Shown one piece after another: positions 1-10,598 of a stretch of 64,000 bases of DNA. The position numbers and the translations under genes were made by a program. Positions within the stretch are counted from its first letter, which is position 1, and each line of letters starts with the position of its first letter. The notes under the pieces were generated by a model that was given only the letters and a program-made list of their open reading frames with translations, was not told where the DNA came from and did no database searches. Source of the DNA: Erodium maritimum. Lineage: Eukaryota; Streptophyta; Magnoliopsida; Geraniales; Geraniaceae. The stretch covers positions 13,633,228 to 13,697,227 of the forward strand of contig OY997595.1 in assembly GCA_963921825.1 (NCBI GenBank). The letters are read 5' to 3'.

Positions 1-2008
1 AGTAGCGAATGACGGAACCGCGCGGGTTTTTCAACTATTCAAGATTTTCGAGATCTCAGTGCGTGTTGATTACTCCTTAAGAGGTGACTTGGGTGGACCT
101 GATTTTAAGTTGTGTCTGATTGGTAACTCGTGAGCGGGTGTCAACGGTATAAGGAACACCGTCGGTTGGGATAACCTTGGGCAATCGACCTTGGGTCGTG
201 GTTCGCAGTCGAGTGTAATTTCGTGCGTTTAATTTTGGTGTCTTGAAGGATGCCCACTTTTGACCAAGTGCCAGTGAAGGGTTCTATTGGTCCGTGTTGT
301 TGTACGTCGTTCGTCCAATTAAATGTTGGTAGAGTTCATGGTGGTACTGAACCATGCACCGGTTTTGAGAACCATTGTCTCGTGTTATGATGATTTATGT
401 GAGATGACTTGTGAAGTGGTTGATCAGATGTTGAGAACTAATTTAAATGTCAAGAGGAATATCGCGAGTTGGATAACCTTTTCGATTGATCACAGTGAGA
501 TGTGGTTGGCTTACCGCGAGTTGTATTTGTGGTACGTGATGTGTAACTGACCCGTACCAGGTTGAGGACCGTGTTCAGGTTTAACCGTTGTGACAGATGT
601 GCGTAATGTTGGCTGTGTGCGAGACACGTTTGTGCTTCACCGTTTACCCTGGGTGTGTGATGACCTGTTAATTGATGTGGTTGCAGTTGGTGTGGGTTCG
701 TTCGACCATGATTTGTGAGTGTGGTGGGGTTATGAGTTGAGGAGTGTGGTTACGAGTCCCGTGGGGGTTAGCTGTGTGACGCACCCGTATGCCAGACTTA
801 GCATGACGGGAGGTGTTGAGTAAGTTATGTTTGAGGCATGCCGCTTTTCGACTATATGATGGTACGCGGTAACCGTTGCTTGGCGGAGGTATACCTACCT
901 TTTTTCGTGGGATGTGATGAAACGAGCGATTGTTCCAAACCCCGCAGTGGTTATGAGGACCTTTGTTTGGATGATCACGTTTGTGTGTTGCTTGCTCGTC
1001 TTGAATGTGTTAGGTCGTAATAAGACCTGTTTGGAGTTCTAGTGTGAACTATTCGGGAGACGGTTACTAAAGAGAAATTGAGGAGTCAAACCTTCGGATG
1101 GCTCCGTCCTTGTCCGATTTTCGGAGTTTTCCGATAAGACACCCATACCGAAGGAAGATCCCGGTATGGCATGTCAGAACCGAAGTCGTTCTATCCGATG
1201 TGATACCGGTACAATTGAGGATCATGATAAGAGGTATCTACATCGAAGTTATTGATGACGGTCCGCCGTCTACACTAAAATTGGAGTCTGTTAGAGGTTG
1301 CCAAGATCGTTTCTGGCATTCCTCAGTATCGGAGGTGGGTACGATTTACCCTTTGAGTTGCGCGTTATTGGTCCATCGGATGTGGTAAACCGGATGGTTG
1401 TTCCAGACCGTGCAATGATCATGAGATCCTTTGTCTTGAGGTAGTGGTTTTTACGTTTTACTTGATCGAGTAATCGTTTGTGGTTGGTCTTAGCATGGCG
1501 AATATTGGATTTTTGGGTAAGTTGTCCCTGTAAAAGTTACTAAGAAGGAAACTGAGTGGTTATGTCTACGTGTAAGTTCCTATTTCAGTTCGCATTGTGA
1601 GGTGTTTCGACACGATATCTATGACCGACGGGAGATTCCGGTATAGAGTATCCAGACCGTTATAGAGTATTTCGGTACGACGTCTATACCAAGGTAGGAT
1701 TCCGGTATAGGATGTTTTATACCGTCCTCCGGTATTCCTTAACGATTTGAGTGTTCTTTGACGTGTTGGGTACCTCAGTGGTTCTTGAGTTATGGTTGCA
1801 TGTCAAAACTGCGAACTGTGGAGAAAGGCGGTTGTTCACCGCCAAGTGTGGCTTTTTGAGTAACTAGCGTGAACTAGTGAAGCACGAGTTGGTAAAGGTC
1901 GAGTAAATGCGGAAAACGGTTAAAGACCGAGTAGAGCCTACAGAAGAGTTACACAGACGAAAAGCGCGGGCCTACTGAGTTTCATCGCTGGATCAGATAT
2001 CTCTGAGA

Positions 2009-2458
2009 GTGAGCCTAAGAGGGGCTTTAGCGGACCGACAACGACGGAGGCAAGTTGGCCCCGCAGTTTATCGAACATTTGAGATCTTGGATCGGATTGG
2101 AGCCGTAACTTATCGGTTAGCGTTGCCACCGCAGCTCGGGAACGTGCATAACGTTTTCCACATGTCCCAATTCCGGAAGTGCACGACAGATCCTTCCCAC
2201 ATTATTAAGTGGTCAGACATCGAGGTAGCGGATGATGTCACATACGAGGAGCAGCCAGTCGAGATCTTGGGTACAAAGGAGAAGGTCCTGCAGAACAAGA
2301 CGATTATGTTGGTATTAGTACCGTGGAGACACCGAGGAGCAGGGTCCACTTGGGAGCGCGAGGATGAGATCCGCGAGAAGTATCCCACCCGTTCGGCATT
2401 GAGGTACCTTGTTTTTAAATTTCGAGGACGAAATTTCTTTAAGGGGGGTAGATTGTAA
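2009..2458 (+). pseudogene. Gypsy pol tail: integrase C-terminus and chromodomain-like segment
   Basis: The segment has the classic end of a chromovirus polyprotein. FEILDRIGAVTYRLALPP and HNVFHMSQFRK are the integrase C-terminal signatures, followed by PVEIL and WRHRG, then STWEREDEIREKYP typical of the Tekay-type chromodomain region. In the family this tail directs integration toward chromatin marks. It lies just upstream of the purine tract and the LTR, as expected. It is a fossil fragment with nothing recognisable of protease, reverse transcriptase or RNase H upstream in the window. Confidence 0.8.
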
Positions 2459-5053
2459 GACCCGCTCCCGGTCGAACCGGTGGCTTTTCTAGCAAACTTG
2501 ACTTGCTACCGGAAATGTCAACCGATGACTCAAGAAGTCACTCAGGACTTTTCCGGAACCCAAACGACTTAGCCATCATCACGGTTGGCTTAAGGGGATA
2601 AATTCCTTTCGTTTGAGTATAATGTTGGAGGAAGTCAATTTTAGTCCAAACGAGACTTTTTATCGACTAAAAGCATTAGTTTATTGCGCTGGAAATTATT
2701 TTGGAAAAATAAATAACCTACTTGGACACTTGTCCCTTTTTGGTTGAAGGAGAGAAAATGGAGTGGTCTTGGACCATTATACCCTCCCAAAAGCTTCTAC
2801 AAGGGATTCTAGCTCAAGGGCTTTTGGTCATTTGACACATCTAGGTATTATATGAGTTTGGAAAAGCAAAACCAACCTATTTTGTGTTGGTGTAGCCGAA
2901 AATTGGAGGAGGAGCAAGAGAGAGGAGCTCCCATGGAGCTTTGAAGAAGAAACAAGGAAGAAGAGGCCACTTGAAGTCTTCCTCTAGCCATCCCTTCTCC
3001 AAATCCTTACCATCTTCTTCATCTCACTCTTCTAGAGGTAATGGAACTCTCTAATCCTCATTTCCCTTCATCTCTTTTCATGGGTTTTGGGTGAAATTGC
3101 TAGATGTTGTTGGGTTTGAGTAGAAATGGTGTGAGATGTTGTTGATGAGAAGCTTTGTTGGGTTTTTGTGAGAAAACCTTAGTTTGTTGGAGCTTTTAAG
3201 TTGGTTTTGATTTGATGAATCATTAGAAACTTGCTTATTTGTTGATTCCTACCATGGGTAGAGGAGTATTGGAGGTCTTTGACTGTTTTGGGAGTTGGAA
3301 GTGGTAAAATTTGGGGTTTGAAGGTGGGTTTTCGGAGAAAAGGAGCTGGAGGTTGAAGAAGGGCGAAACTGCCCTGGTGCGCCACGGATCCGTGACGGAT
3401 CCCGTGACGGGCAACGTCACGGCTCCGTGAGGGAGTCCGTGACGACACTCGTCACGGCTCCGTGACGGTAACCGTGAGGGTTGGCGTCACAGGTCCGTGA
3501 CCAGGTCCGGGGCAGAGCAGGGTGTGGGTTTCTTTGGAGGTTTTTCACCTTGGTTGATCTTGGTTTTGAGATGAACTTTGGAAGGGCTTTGGGGGTCTTA
3601 CTTGCTGTTTAAGTGGAGTCTAATTTAACGTTTCTTTGTGTCCAAGACTTTGGGGATCGAGCTAGAGGAGCAAGGATCACGCCGGGACCCGTGTGAAGAA
3701 CGGAGTGGTGACCACCGGGCTTATCATCAGAGTGTTGAGAGGAAGACCTAGAGGTAGGGAAAGTCTTAACTCCTCGTTTATGATGCTTAGTATGCATGTT
3801 AGGCTAATAAAATTGGAAAGGTCCTAGAAATGCCTATAGGATGCGAATAACTAGAATAATCGTCTTTCAATTACTAATAACCGGAAATGTCTAGTGGTGA
3901 ATGATTAGGATGCCAATCACTTGTGTAACTCGCTTTCAATACTTGGGATTTGTTTTACTGGTAGAGCGGCCTTGGCAAAGCCCTCAGATTAGTTGCGTGT
4001 TAGGATCACATGCTTGGTTGTTTGGTTGCTTAGTGGATAGGCTAAAGAGTCTAATGGAACTAGTTGAATTGCATGTTTGATTGCTCGTTTGAAGGTTTCT
4101 AGGATTGGTTGATTGAACTTGTGTTTGACTGTTGACTGTATTGAATGATTGCTTGATTTCCTTAAATGGTGGTTTGGAGCATCGAGTATGACTGGTTGTA
4201 CCGAGCGGTGCAATCAGGTGATCGATGCCCCGATGGGTCGTAACAGGTAAGTGAACGGTAAGTTGTGATTGTGTTATTCGTGTGTTGTGACCATGTGATT
4301 CGTGTGCTGTGTGTTGTGGTGAAACGGTGATGCGTGAGCTATGTGTGATAATGAAGTGATGTTGTTGGGAATGGATTGCTTCGTGTTTCGATTTGAGTGT
4401 GTGCTCAATTGTTATTTGATTATTATTGAATTGCCCAAGTGTATGCTTCCTATGGGAGTAATACCTTGGTTCCCGAGGACATAAAATCCTTTGGAGACGT
4501 TTATGAGAATCCCGACGATATGCACCCTGAAGGGTTGTTTCCGGTAGCCTCAATGATATGCGTCTCCTCTGGATTGGAGGGAAAATCCGAGAGGACACAT
4601 CATATGTGGATCGGAGGGTGGTGACTTCATGTGCCACGACATTGATCGGTTTACATATTGCCTGTGATTGTTAAGATTTATCTTGTTGACTTTGCTGACG
4701 AATTTATTGAGTTTAAAGTCCACCATGTTATGTATTTTCCCTACTGAGCGCAAGCTCACCCCTATGAGTTTATTGTTGTGTTTACAAGCTTGATTGAGGA
4801 GTAGAGGCTCGGGAGCTTCTTGGTGTGGGTGTCTGTAGAGACTTCTTTTTTATTTCATTCCTGTTTTGGACAAACCTTGTGGAGGATTATTATTACACCC
4901 CTGGAGGGTTATTTATGTTTTTAAACTGAGTTTTGTGGATTTGAGTTTCATATTGGAGATTTTCAGGAACTTATTGTTGAGTTATTTCCTTTTTAATCGT
5001 TTCATACTAGTCCTGCCTCGAGTCCGGGCAAGAACCGGATTTGGGGCGTGACA
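2454..5053 (+). repeat. 3' LTR of the gypsy element (2.6 kb)
   Basis: The LTR starts TGTAAGACCC directly after a purine tract and ends GGGGCGTGACA, giving the TG...CA ends expected of an LTR. It is 2,600 bp long. Bases about 3,380-3,500 hold a cluster of short GC-rich repeats built on CCGTGACGG and its reverse complement. The next base begins copia coding sequence, which fixes the 3' boundary. Confidence 0.85.
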
Positions 5054-6556
5054 CAGGCTGAACTTGATTCTATTGTATCGAATCAGACTTGGGATCTAGT
5101 AGACTTACCTAATGGTTCCAAAACCATTAGTAGTAAGTGGATCTTCAAGAGAAAGCTGAGACCCGATGGTACAATAGAGAGGTTCAAGGCGAGACTCGTG
5201 GTTAGAGGTTTTACACAACGGAAAGATGTCGATTATTTCGACACGTATTACCCTGTGACCAAGATTGAAACGATAAGGTCTCTAGTCGCTTTAGCAGCCA
5301 TTCACGGTTTGATAATCCATCAGATGGATATCAAGACCGCCTTCCTGAATGGTGATCTAAAGGAAGAGATCTATATGTCTCAACCCGAGGGGTTTTTGAT
5401 CGCTGGTCAAGAGAACAAGGTGTGTAAACTGAAGAAGTCTCTGTATGGTCTGAAACAAGCACCTAAACAATGGTATGAGAAGTTCAATCGAACTCTGGTG
5501 ACTGACAGATATGAGGTGAACAACTCTGATTCCTGTGTGTACTCGAAGTTGACAGAATCGGGTTGTGTGATTATCTGTCTTTATGTCGATGACATGTTGA
5601 TTCTGGGTGACAATATCGATGCAGTGAATGTTACCAAGAACTTCTTGTCATCACATTTTGAGATGAAGGACTTAGGAGAGGCTGATGTCATTTTAGTTGT
5701 TAAGATTATGAGACACACCAATGGCATCTCCTTAAGTCAGTCTCACTACGTTGAGAAAGTGTTGAAGAAATTCAATCACTTTGACGTTATACCTGCTAAG
5801 ACTCCCTATGATCCGAACGTACCCTTAGTAAAGAACTTGGGTGATAGTGTTTCACAAGTTGAGTACGCAAAGATCATAGGAAGTGTGATGTTCCTCATGA
5901 ACTGTACTCGACCAGACATTGCTTACACGGTAAGCAGGTTGAGTCGGTATACACATAACCCAAGCCCTGAGCATTGGAATGCTCTAAGTCGACTGTTGAA
6001 GTACCTGAAAGGAACTATGAGTTGGTCCCTGCATTATAGTACCTTCCCTTCGGCTTTGGAAGGATATTGCGATGCAAACTGGGTTTCAGGTAATGATGAG
6101 ATCAACTCGACGAGTAGTTATGTGTTCACTTTGGGTGGAGGTGCTATTTCATGGAAGTCTTCGAAGCAAACTTGTATAGCCCGTTCCACCATGGAGTCTG
6201 AGTTCATTGCCCTTAAGCTGGCTGGACAAGAGGCAGAGTGGTTGAGGAACCTGTTAGCAGAAGTGCCTGTGTGGGGAAGGCAAGCTGTGCCTGTGTCACT
6301 AAACTGTGATTTGCAATCGGCTATTTGCGTTGCGAAGAATGATGTTTACAATGGTAAGAAGAGACACATTCGTATCAGGCACGGTGTCGTCAGACAACTC
6401 CTGAAAGATAGAGTGATTTCTTTGGAATTTGTTAGGTCCGAAAGAAATCTGGCTGATACCTTTACCAAGGGTCAACCAAGGAGAATTCTCCTAGATATGT
6501 CGTTGGGGATGGGGCTCAAGCCCATAGGTCAAGAAAGTACGGATGACTTGAGTTAG
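5054..6556 (+). pseudogene. Copia pol fragment: reverse transcriptase and RNase H
   Basis: About 500 codons of copia pol. The reverse transcriptase shows SKWIFKRKLRPDG, ARLVVRGFTQ, HQMDIKTAFLNGDL, QPEGF, LKKSLYGLKQAPKQWY and the catalytic LYVDDMLILG. RNase H follows with GYCDANWVSG, STSSYVFTLGGGAISWKS and MESEFIAL, then the usual NLADTFTKG end. The start is truncated because a gypsy element entered the gene here. The rest of pol lies outside the window. Confidence 0.9.
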
Positions 6557-6629
6557 TGGTCATATGTAGCCGTACTTGTCTTGATGCACTACATCTCCCA
6601 TTCCTATGACATTTGTAGTGCTTGATGAT

Positions 6630-6860
6630 CTATAGCCAGGTTTGGTGGTGCTTTGAGACGCACTTGATAGATCTTGATAATAATCTATAACCAGTTTTGG
6701 TGGTGCTAGTGAGACGCACTTGATAGATTGTAATCCATAACCAGTTTTGGTGGTGCTATTGAGACGCACTTGATGGATTCTGCTGACAGGATGGACTTTA
6801 TGTCCTTAATAGCTCCAGACCCGTTTGGGACAGTGCTTGTGAGAAGCACTTAATGAGCTA
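6630..6860 (+). repeat. Short tandem repeats in the copia 3' untranslated region
   Basis: Three clear copies of a roughly 50-bp unit centred on CCAGTTTTGGTGGTGCT and GAGACGCACTTGATAGAT occur at about 6,639, 6,691 and 6,740, with a degenerate fourth near 6,820. The array lies between the pol stop and the purine tract, so it belongs to the copia element and is noncoding. Confidence 0.75.
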
Positions 6861-7221
6861 CCTACGTGTGTGTGATGGTGGGCCGCCATCTATGAAAGAC
6901 TTGGGGCAAAGTCTTCCTAGAGCACTCATTAGAACCAAGGTTTACGCAGGGCCTTTAATAGGGTAGTTGATAGTTTCGTGGATTCAGTGGGATATGAAGT
7001 ATGGTATGTGTTGTGTGACGTATCAACCGAAGTTAAGTAAGTTCAAGATTTGTTCACTTACTTTAAGTAAGTTGTTATCACATTTCACTATGCATCAATT
7101 CAAATCGAAAGATATTGATGTTTAAGTACCGCACCTTCCAGTAACAGAACTTTTGTAGTGTTTTTCCTTCCTTTTTAAAGTGTTTTGTTTTTAAAGCTTT
7201 TGTCGCCAATTTGTGGGGGAT

Positions 7222-8049
7222 TGTTGGATAAATTGGCGTACAAAGCCAAGTTTGTCTCTTTTAGTTTTAACAAGAGTCCCACATCGGAAACAAATGGGAT
7301 TGCAAGAGAGTTAATAAAGTCACTCCTCCCTTCCCTGTTCAGAACATCAGCTGGGCCAGCCTATGCTAGTTGGGTCGGAATGGGCCTCGCGCTCACCGCC
7401 GTCCGTCCGGGCCGGGCCGGGCGCGGGTTCGGGTTCGGGTGGAGCCCCTGCAGGGCGGGCAATCCTATCTTTTTACACAAAATACTTTTATTTTTTTTCT
7501 GTTTTGATTTATTCAAATAATTTTGAACGAGTCAGAACGTGAGGTCAAAGTGGTTCCGATTTTCAGTGGGTTTGACCCAGTAGTGGAAGTCGTTGGAACA
7601 TATTGATATCAGAATATCTGTTGTGCTTTTACCCTTTTGCCCTCACGTCCTGCAGCTATAAATACTGCTCTGGTTCTCCTCTTTTTCTCTCACGTTTTAC
7701 TTAAGTTCCAGAGCCAAATTCCGATCAATTTCGTTACTCTCCCAAACTTTCACCACACCCGGGTTCTGTCGCTGTTCTACTGTTTCCACGTCCGGCAGAG
7801 CGAGTGGGCGCGTTGTTGGATAAGAGCTGAGAGATCCTTGGGGAGCAACCGCTGCTGCTAACCACCTCGGGCACGCCGGAACTTTTGCTTCAAAGTCAGT
7901 GGACCTCCGTGCCACGACTCAGCTGTTCCTCTTGTTTCTGCACGTCACACCGGTTGGTCTTTCCAGTTTTTTGGTTTCTATTGCATGTTATTACTGTTTC
8001 TGTGTTTTGTTCTGCAATTCGTTACCCAGATTGCGAAATTAATCCAACA
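7222..8049 (+). repeat. 3' LTR of the copia element (828 bp)
   Basis: It begins TGTTGGAT and ends ATCCAACA, a perfect 8-bp terminal inversion. It directly follows a purine-rich tract. The middle includes a GC-rich patch (about 7,385-7,465) and a TATA-type promoter near 7,657. The 5' LTR is outside the window, so neither the target duplication nor the age can be checked here. Confidence 0.9.
7654..7668 (+). promoter_or_regulatory. Putative LTR promoter TATA box
   Basis: CTATAAATACTGC occurs inside the copia LTR with CT-rich sequence downstream, the normal place for the element's own promoter. Transcripts starting here would read out of the LTR into the sequence after 8,049. Confidence 0.6.
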
Positions 8050-8620
8050 CTAGTGAAGAGACCAAGGTATGGTGGATTTCAGGGTTCTTCGTGTAAAGGC
8101 AGAAACCAGAGCGCCTGGCCACCGCCGGGCATGCGGAATGGTGGAACCGTCTTCTCCGAGCACATTCTACGTCGGCAAGCATTCCGGCCATATGATTTTT
8201 GTGGTCAATGTAAACGAACAAAGTCAAAAAAGAATCATAGATGGAGAATGGTTGAAGAAAGAATTAGAGCTAATGAAGAAGAAGAAGAAGAATGGATGTT
8301 GTGAAAATGAGGGGGAGACAGAGGAGGGTCCATCACCATCACCATCATCACCATGTCCATGATCATCTTCATGTCCAAACCTGGGAAATTTGATTTTAGG
8401 TGTCTCTATTTAAGCTTGTCTCCACATGCTAAAATTGGTGACATCTTTCCTATCATCTTCCGTTTCCGCTTTCTCAAACAAGCATGCAAATTGTTGCTAT
8501 TTCTGGTTTCAATACACAAATACGTACCCTTCTTCATCCTTTCTTTCATGGATCGGTAAAGCCCGACCCAGCCTAGCCCTGCCCATGCAATACACTGCTT
8601 TTCACTAATTAAAGATTCAA
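8050..8620 (+). other. Unclassified open region just downstream of the copia LTR
   Basis: An open frame from ATG 8,069 to 8,362 would encode 97 residues with a Lys/Glu-rich stretch (KKELELMKKKKKN) and a Pro/Ser tail. A second overlapping frame is also open. I recognise no family. It may be a remnant of a host gene into which the copia element inserted, or simply chance coding in a GAA/CAC-repeat-rich segment. Bases about 8,270-8,355 are low-complexity GAA and CAC/ATC repeats, which inflate both frames. Confidence 0.25.
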
Positions 8621-9100
8621 AATTAGGGATTAACAGAACGAGTTTTTTTTTCTGATATTTTTTTTAAATTTATAATATTTATAAAATAACCTTCATTTTG
8701 TGTGATTTTACCGGATGTGACCCACCCTCGATTAGGGTGTTTAAGTTTATCGACATGGGAATGACCCGTAGCAGACTAGAGAGCTCATCAAAGATAATGT
8801 CCTAACTTTGTTAAAATGAGAATGAGAGTTAGATGTTACAATAAGTTTTCACAAAAGGTTAATTTTCAAGGATTTCTGTCCTCAACTTTGAATAATTTTG
8901 AATTTAATATAATTATTATAGGACCAATACAACTAAAAGCTTAAACTAATAGTTGAAGATTCAATTATAGTTATATTCTAACAATAATCATTTTTATAAG
9001 TCTCAATAAACCTTAGTCGCATGCTTTTCTGTCCCTCGCCAACGTCGTTGGTATCGTGTAAGGCAAGCCACCACACACGATGTTCGTGTGTTTCACGATC
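8621..9100. other. AT-rich intergenic stretch, nothing recognised
   Basis: A/T-rich sequence without a convincing open frame, repeat or RNA gene. Confidence 0.6.
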
Positions 9101-9109
9101 TAACTCCTA

Positions 9110-9440
9110 GAAAAAAGTCATGCTCTTCTTCCTCACACTTTCAAGTCTTAACGTTGTTGTACTCGAATGACAAGGCATCTCTAGAGGCGATCTGCGGTTA
9201 CCTGTTGTGATGGTTCTCTTCTTCACACCTGCGAGTCTTAGTCTTGATATGTTTGAAGGATGGGGCATCTTCAGAGGCGATACGCGGCTGCCTATTGCAG
9301 TAGTTCTCTCCGCCATGCTTCTAGGTCTCCGCATCGCTGTATTCGAAGGTTGGGATGTCTCCAAAGACGATCTGTGTCTACCTGCTGTGGTGGCTCTCTT
9401 CTCAATCGAGTTAGCTTCTCGCGCCATCACGATCGTATCC
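9110..9440. repeat. 90-bp tandem repeat, about 3.6 copies
   Basis: The phrase GGGCATCTTCAGAGGCGAT recurs with a spacing of exactly 90 bp: GGCATCT at 9,174 and 9,264, and the following CTGCGG-like block at 9,192, 9,282 and 9,372. Copies have diverged by substitution with almost no length change. Because 90 is divisible by three, frames on both strands stay open across it and encode 30-residue repeats. No known protein is recognised. Confidence 0.75.
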
Positions 9441-10598
9441 ATAGTTGGACCACAAATTCTTATTGTCGAGGACGATCGAGGTTCGATATCAGGTGTCTTT
9501 GTTGGCCCACACGATCAGGCGAGGTCTGGTACACATCCTCGTCAAATCCAATGTCTCGCCAATAGGGAAGCAGGATGTCGGGGAGGAGAAGCATCCTGCC
9601 CCCATCACGATTGGCTACAACTGCGTGTCCTTCTCCACCAGTTCCCAAATTCTTTACCCAGACTTTTAGTGAGCCTCATAAGAGGTTCCAGTTGTTTTCA
9701 GACACATTTGGTTGACTTCAGGTCGAGCTGAGATTGATTTCGTTTTTTACAAGTTCTACTTTTGTATTGTCGTTTAGCCGTTTAAATATAACCGACTACG
9801 TCTCGATTAGAACTAGACGATTATGTGTCGATTCATCCCCAGATGACTGACTATCCACTATTATTCTCTTGATTATAATTAAAGTTTATTAAAATTGGTC
9901 CTTCTTGCTAAAATAAAATGAGAAAGGAAACTTTTTTGTGTGTAAACACTGATTAAAAAACTTAAGATATTATTCGTTTCAAAAACAAACTTAAGATATT
10001 ATTTGATCTAAAACAATATATGTCTCGATGAGATTGAAAACCGAGTCTTTATTAGATTCAAATATTTGATTTTAAATTATTTGTTGACTGTTTTATGATA
10101 TATCTATTTTGGTTCTTCTTGGAAGTGGATACTAGATCTACTCAACAACTCATGGCATTAGAAAATGGAGTGTGGCCAAAACTGATGGCCACATATTCCG
10201 GGGGGGAAGTAACGGATACACGGATCATCCACTACCTTTTACATGTTGACAAACAAAAGCGCCTTAATTCTTGTCTTATTGCTTAATTACTTATTTAATC
10301 CAACTTTCTTTTCCTTAACCCTTTTGATTAGAAACAACTTTTCAGTGACATCATGGTCTAGAGGGCATGTCGTGTTCAAATTGGCCTTGCATAGGATTAG
10401 GGGCCAATAGAAATAGGCCTACACAAGAGACAGTGAGACACAACACCATACACAATACATACCTCTAACGTTGTTTCCATGTTCCTTTTCCTTTTTGGTC
10501 TCTCATTTGTCTGCTCCACCTATCCATCTATTTATCTCTTTTTAAAAATAATATATGCCGTGTGTTTACATGATCGGAGGTAAATAGACATCAACCAT
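9441..10598. other. Intergenic stretch, nothing recognised
   Basis: There is a weak continuation of an open frame to 9,731 with no recognisable domain, then A/T-rich sequence. I see no RNA gene and no element boundary until the T-run at 10,599. Confidence 0.5.

Larger units (their letters stand above)
1..5053 (+). mobile_element. Ty3/gypsy chromovirus (Tekay/Del-like), 3' part, inserted in a copia element
   Basis: The window opens inside this LTR retrotransposon. Its visible parts are an internal stretch, the end of pol (integrase tail and chromodomain-like segment, about 2,009-2,450), a purine-rich tract at about 2,439-2,449 and a complete 3' LTR at 2,454-5,053. The 5' LTR and most of pol lie beyond the window edge, so LTR-LTR age cannot be judged. 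The chromodomain-type tail and unusually long LTR fit the Tekay/Del clade. Bases 1-1,930 show no recognisable protein domain, so the copy looks broken or internally replaced. Directly after the LTR the sequence becomes copia reverse transcriptase, so this element landed in an older copia element. Confidence 0.85.
5054..8049 (+). mobile_element. Ty1/copia retrotransposon, 3' half
   Basis: This half was separated from its 5' half by the gypsy insertion. Visible parts in order are reverse transcriptase, RNase H, a 3' untranslated region with short tandem repeats (about 6,630-6,860), a purine-rich tract (GTGGGGGAT, about 7,213) and the 3' LTR (7,222-8,049). The 5' LTR, gag, protease and integrase are not in the window. 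The visible reading frame is open, suggesting a rather young insertion, although interruption by the gypsy element means the copy is broken. Confidence 0.9.
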
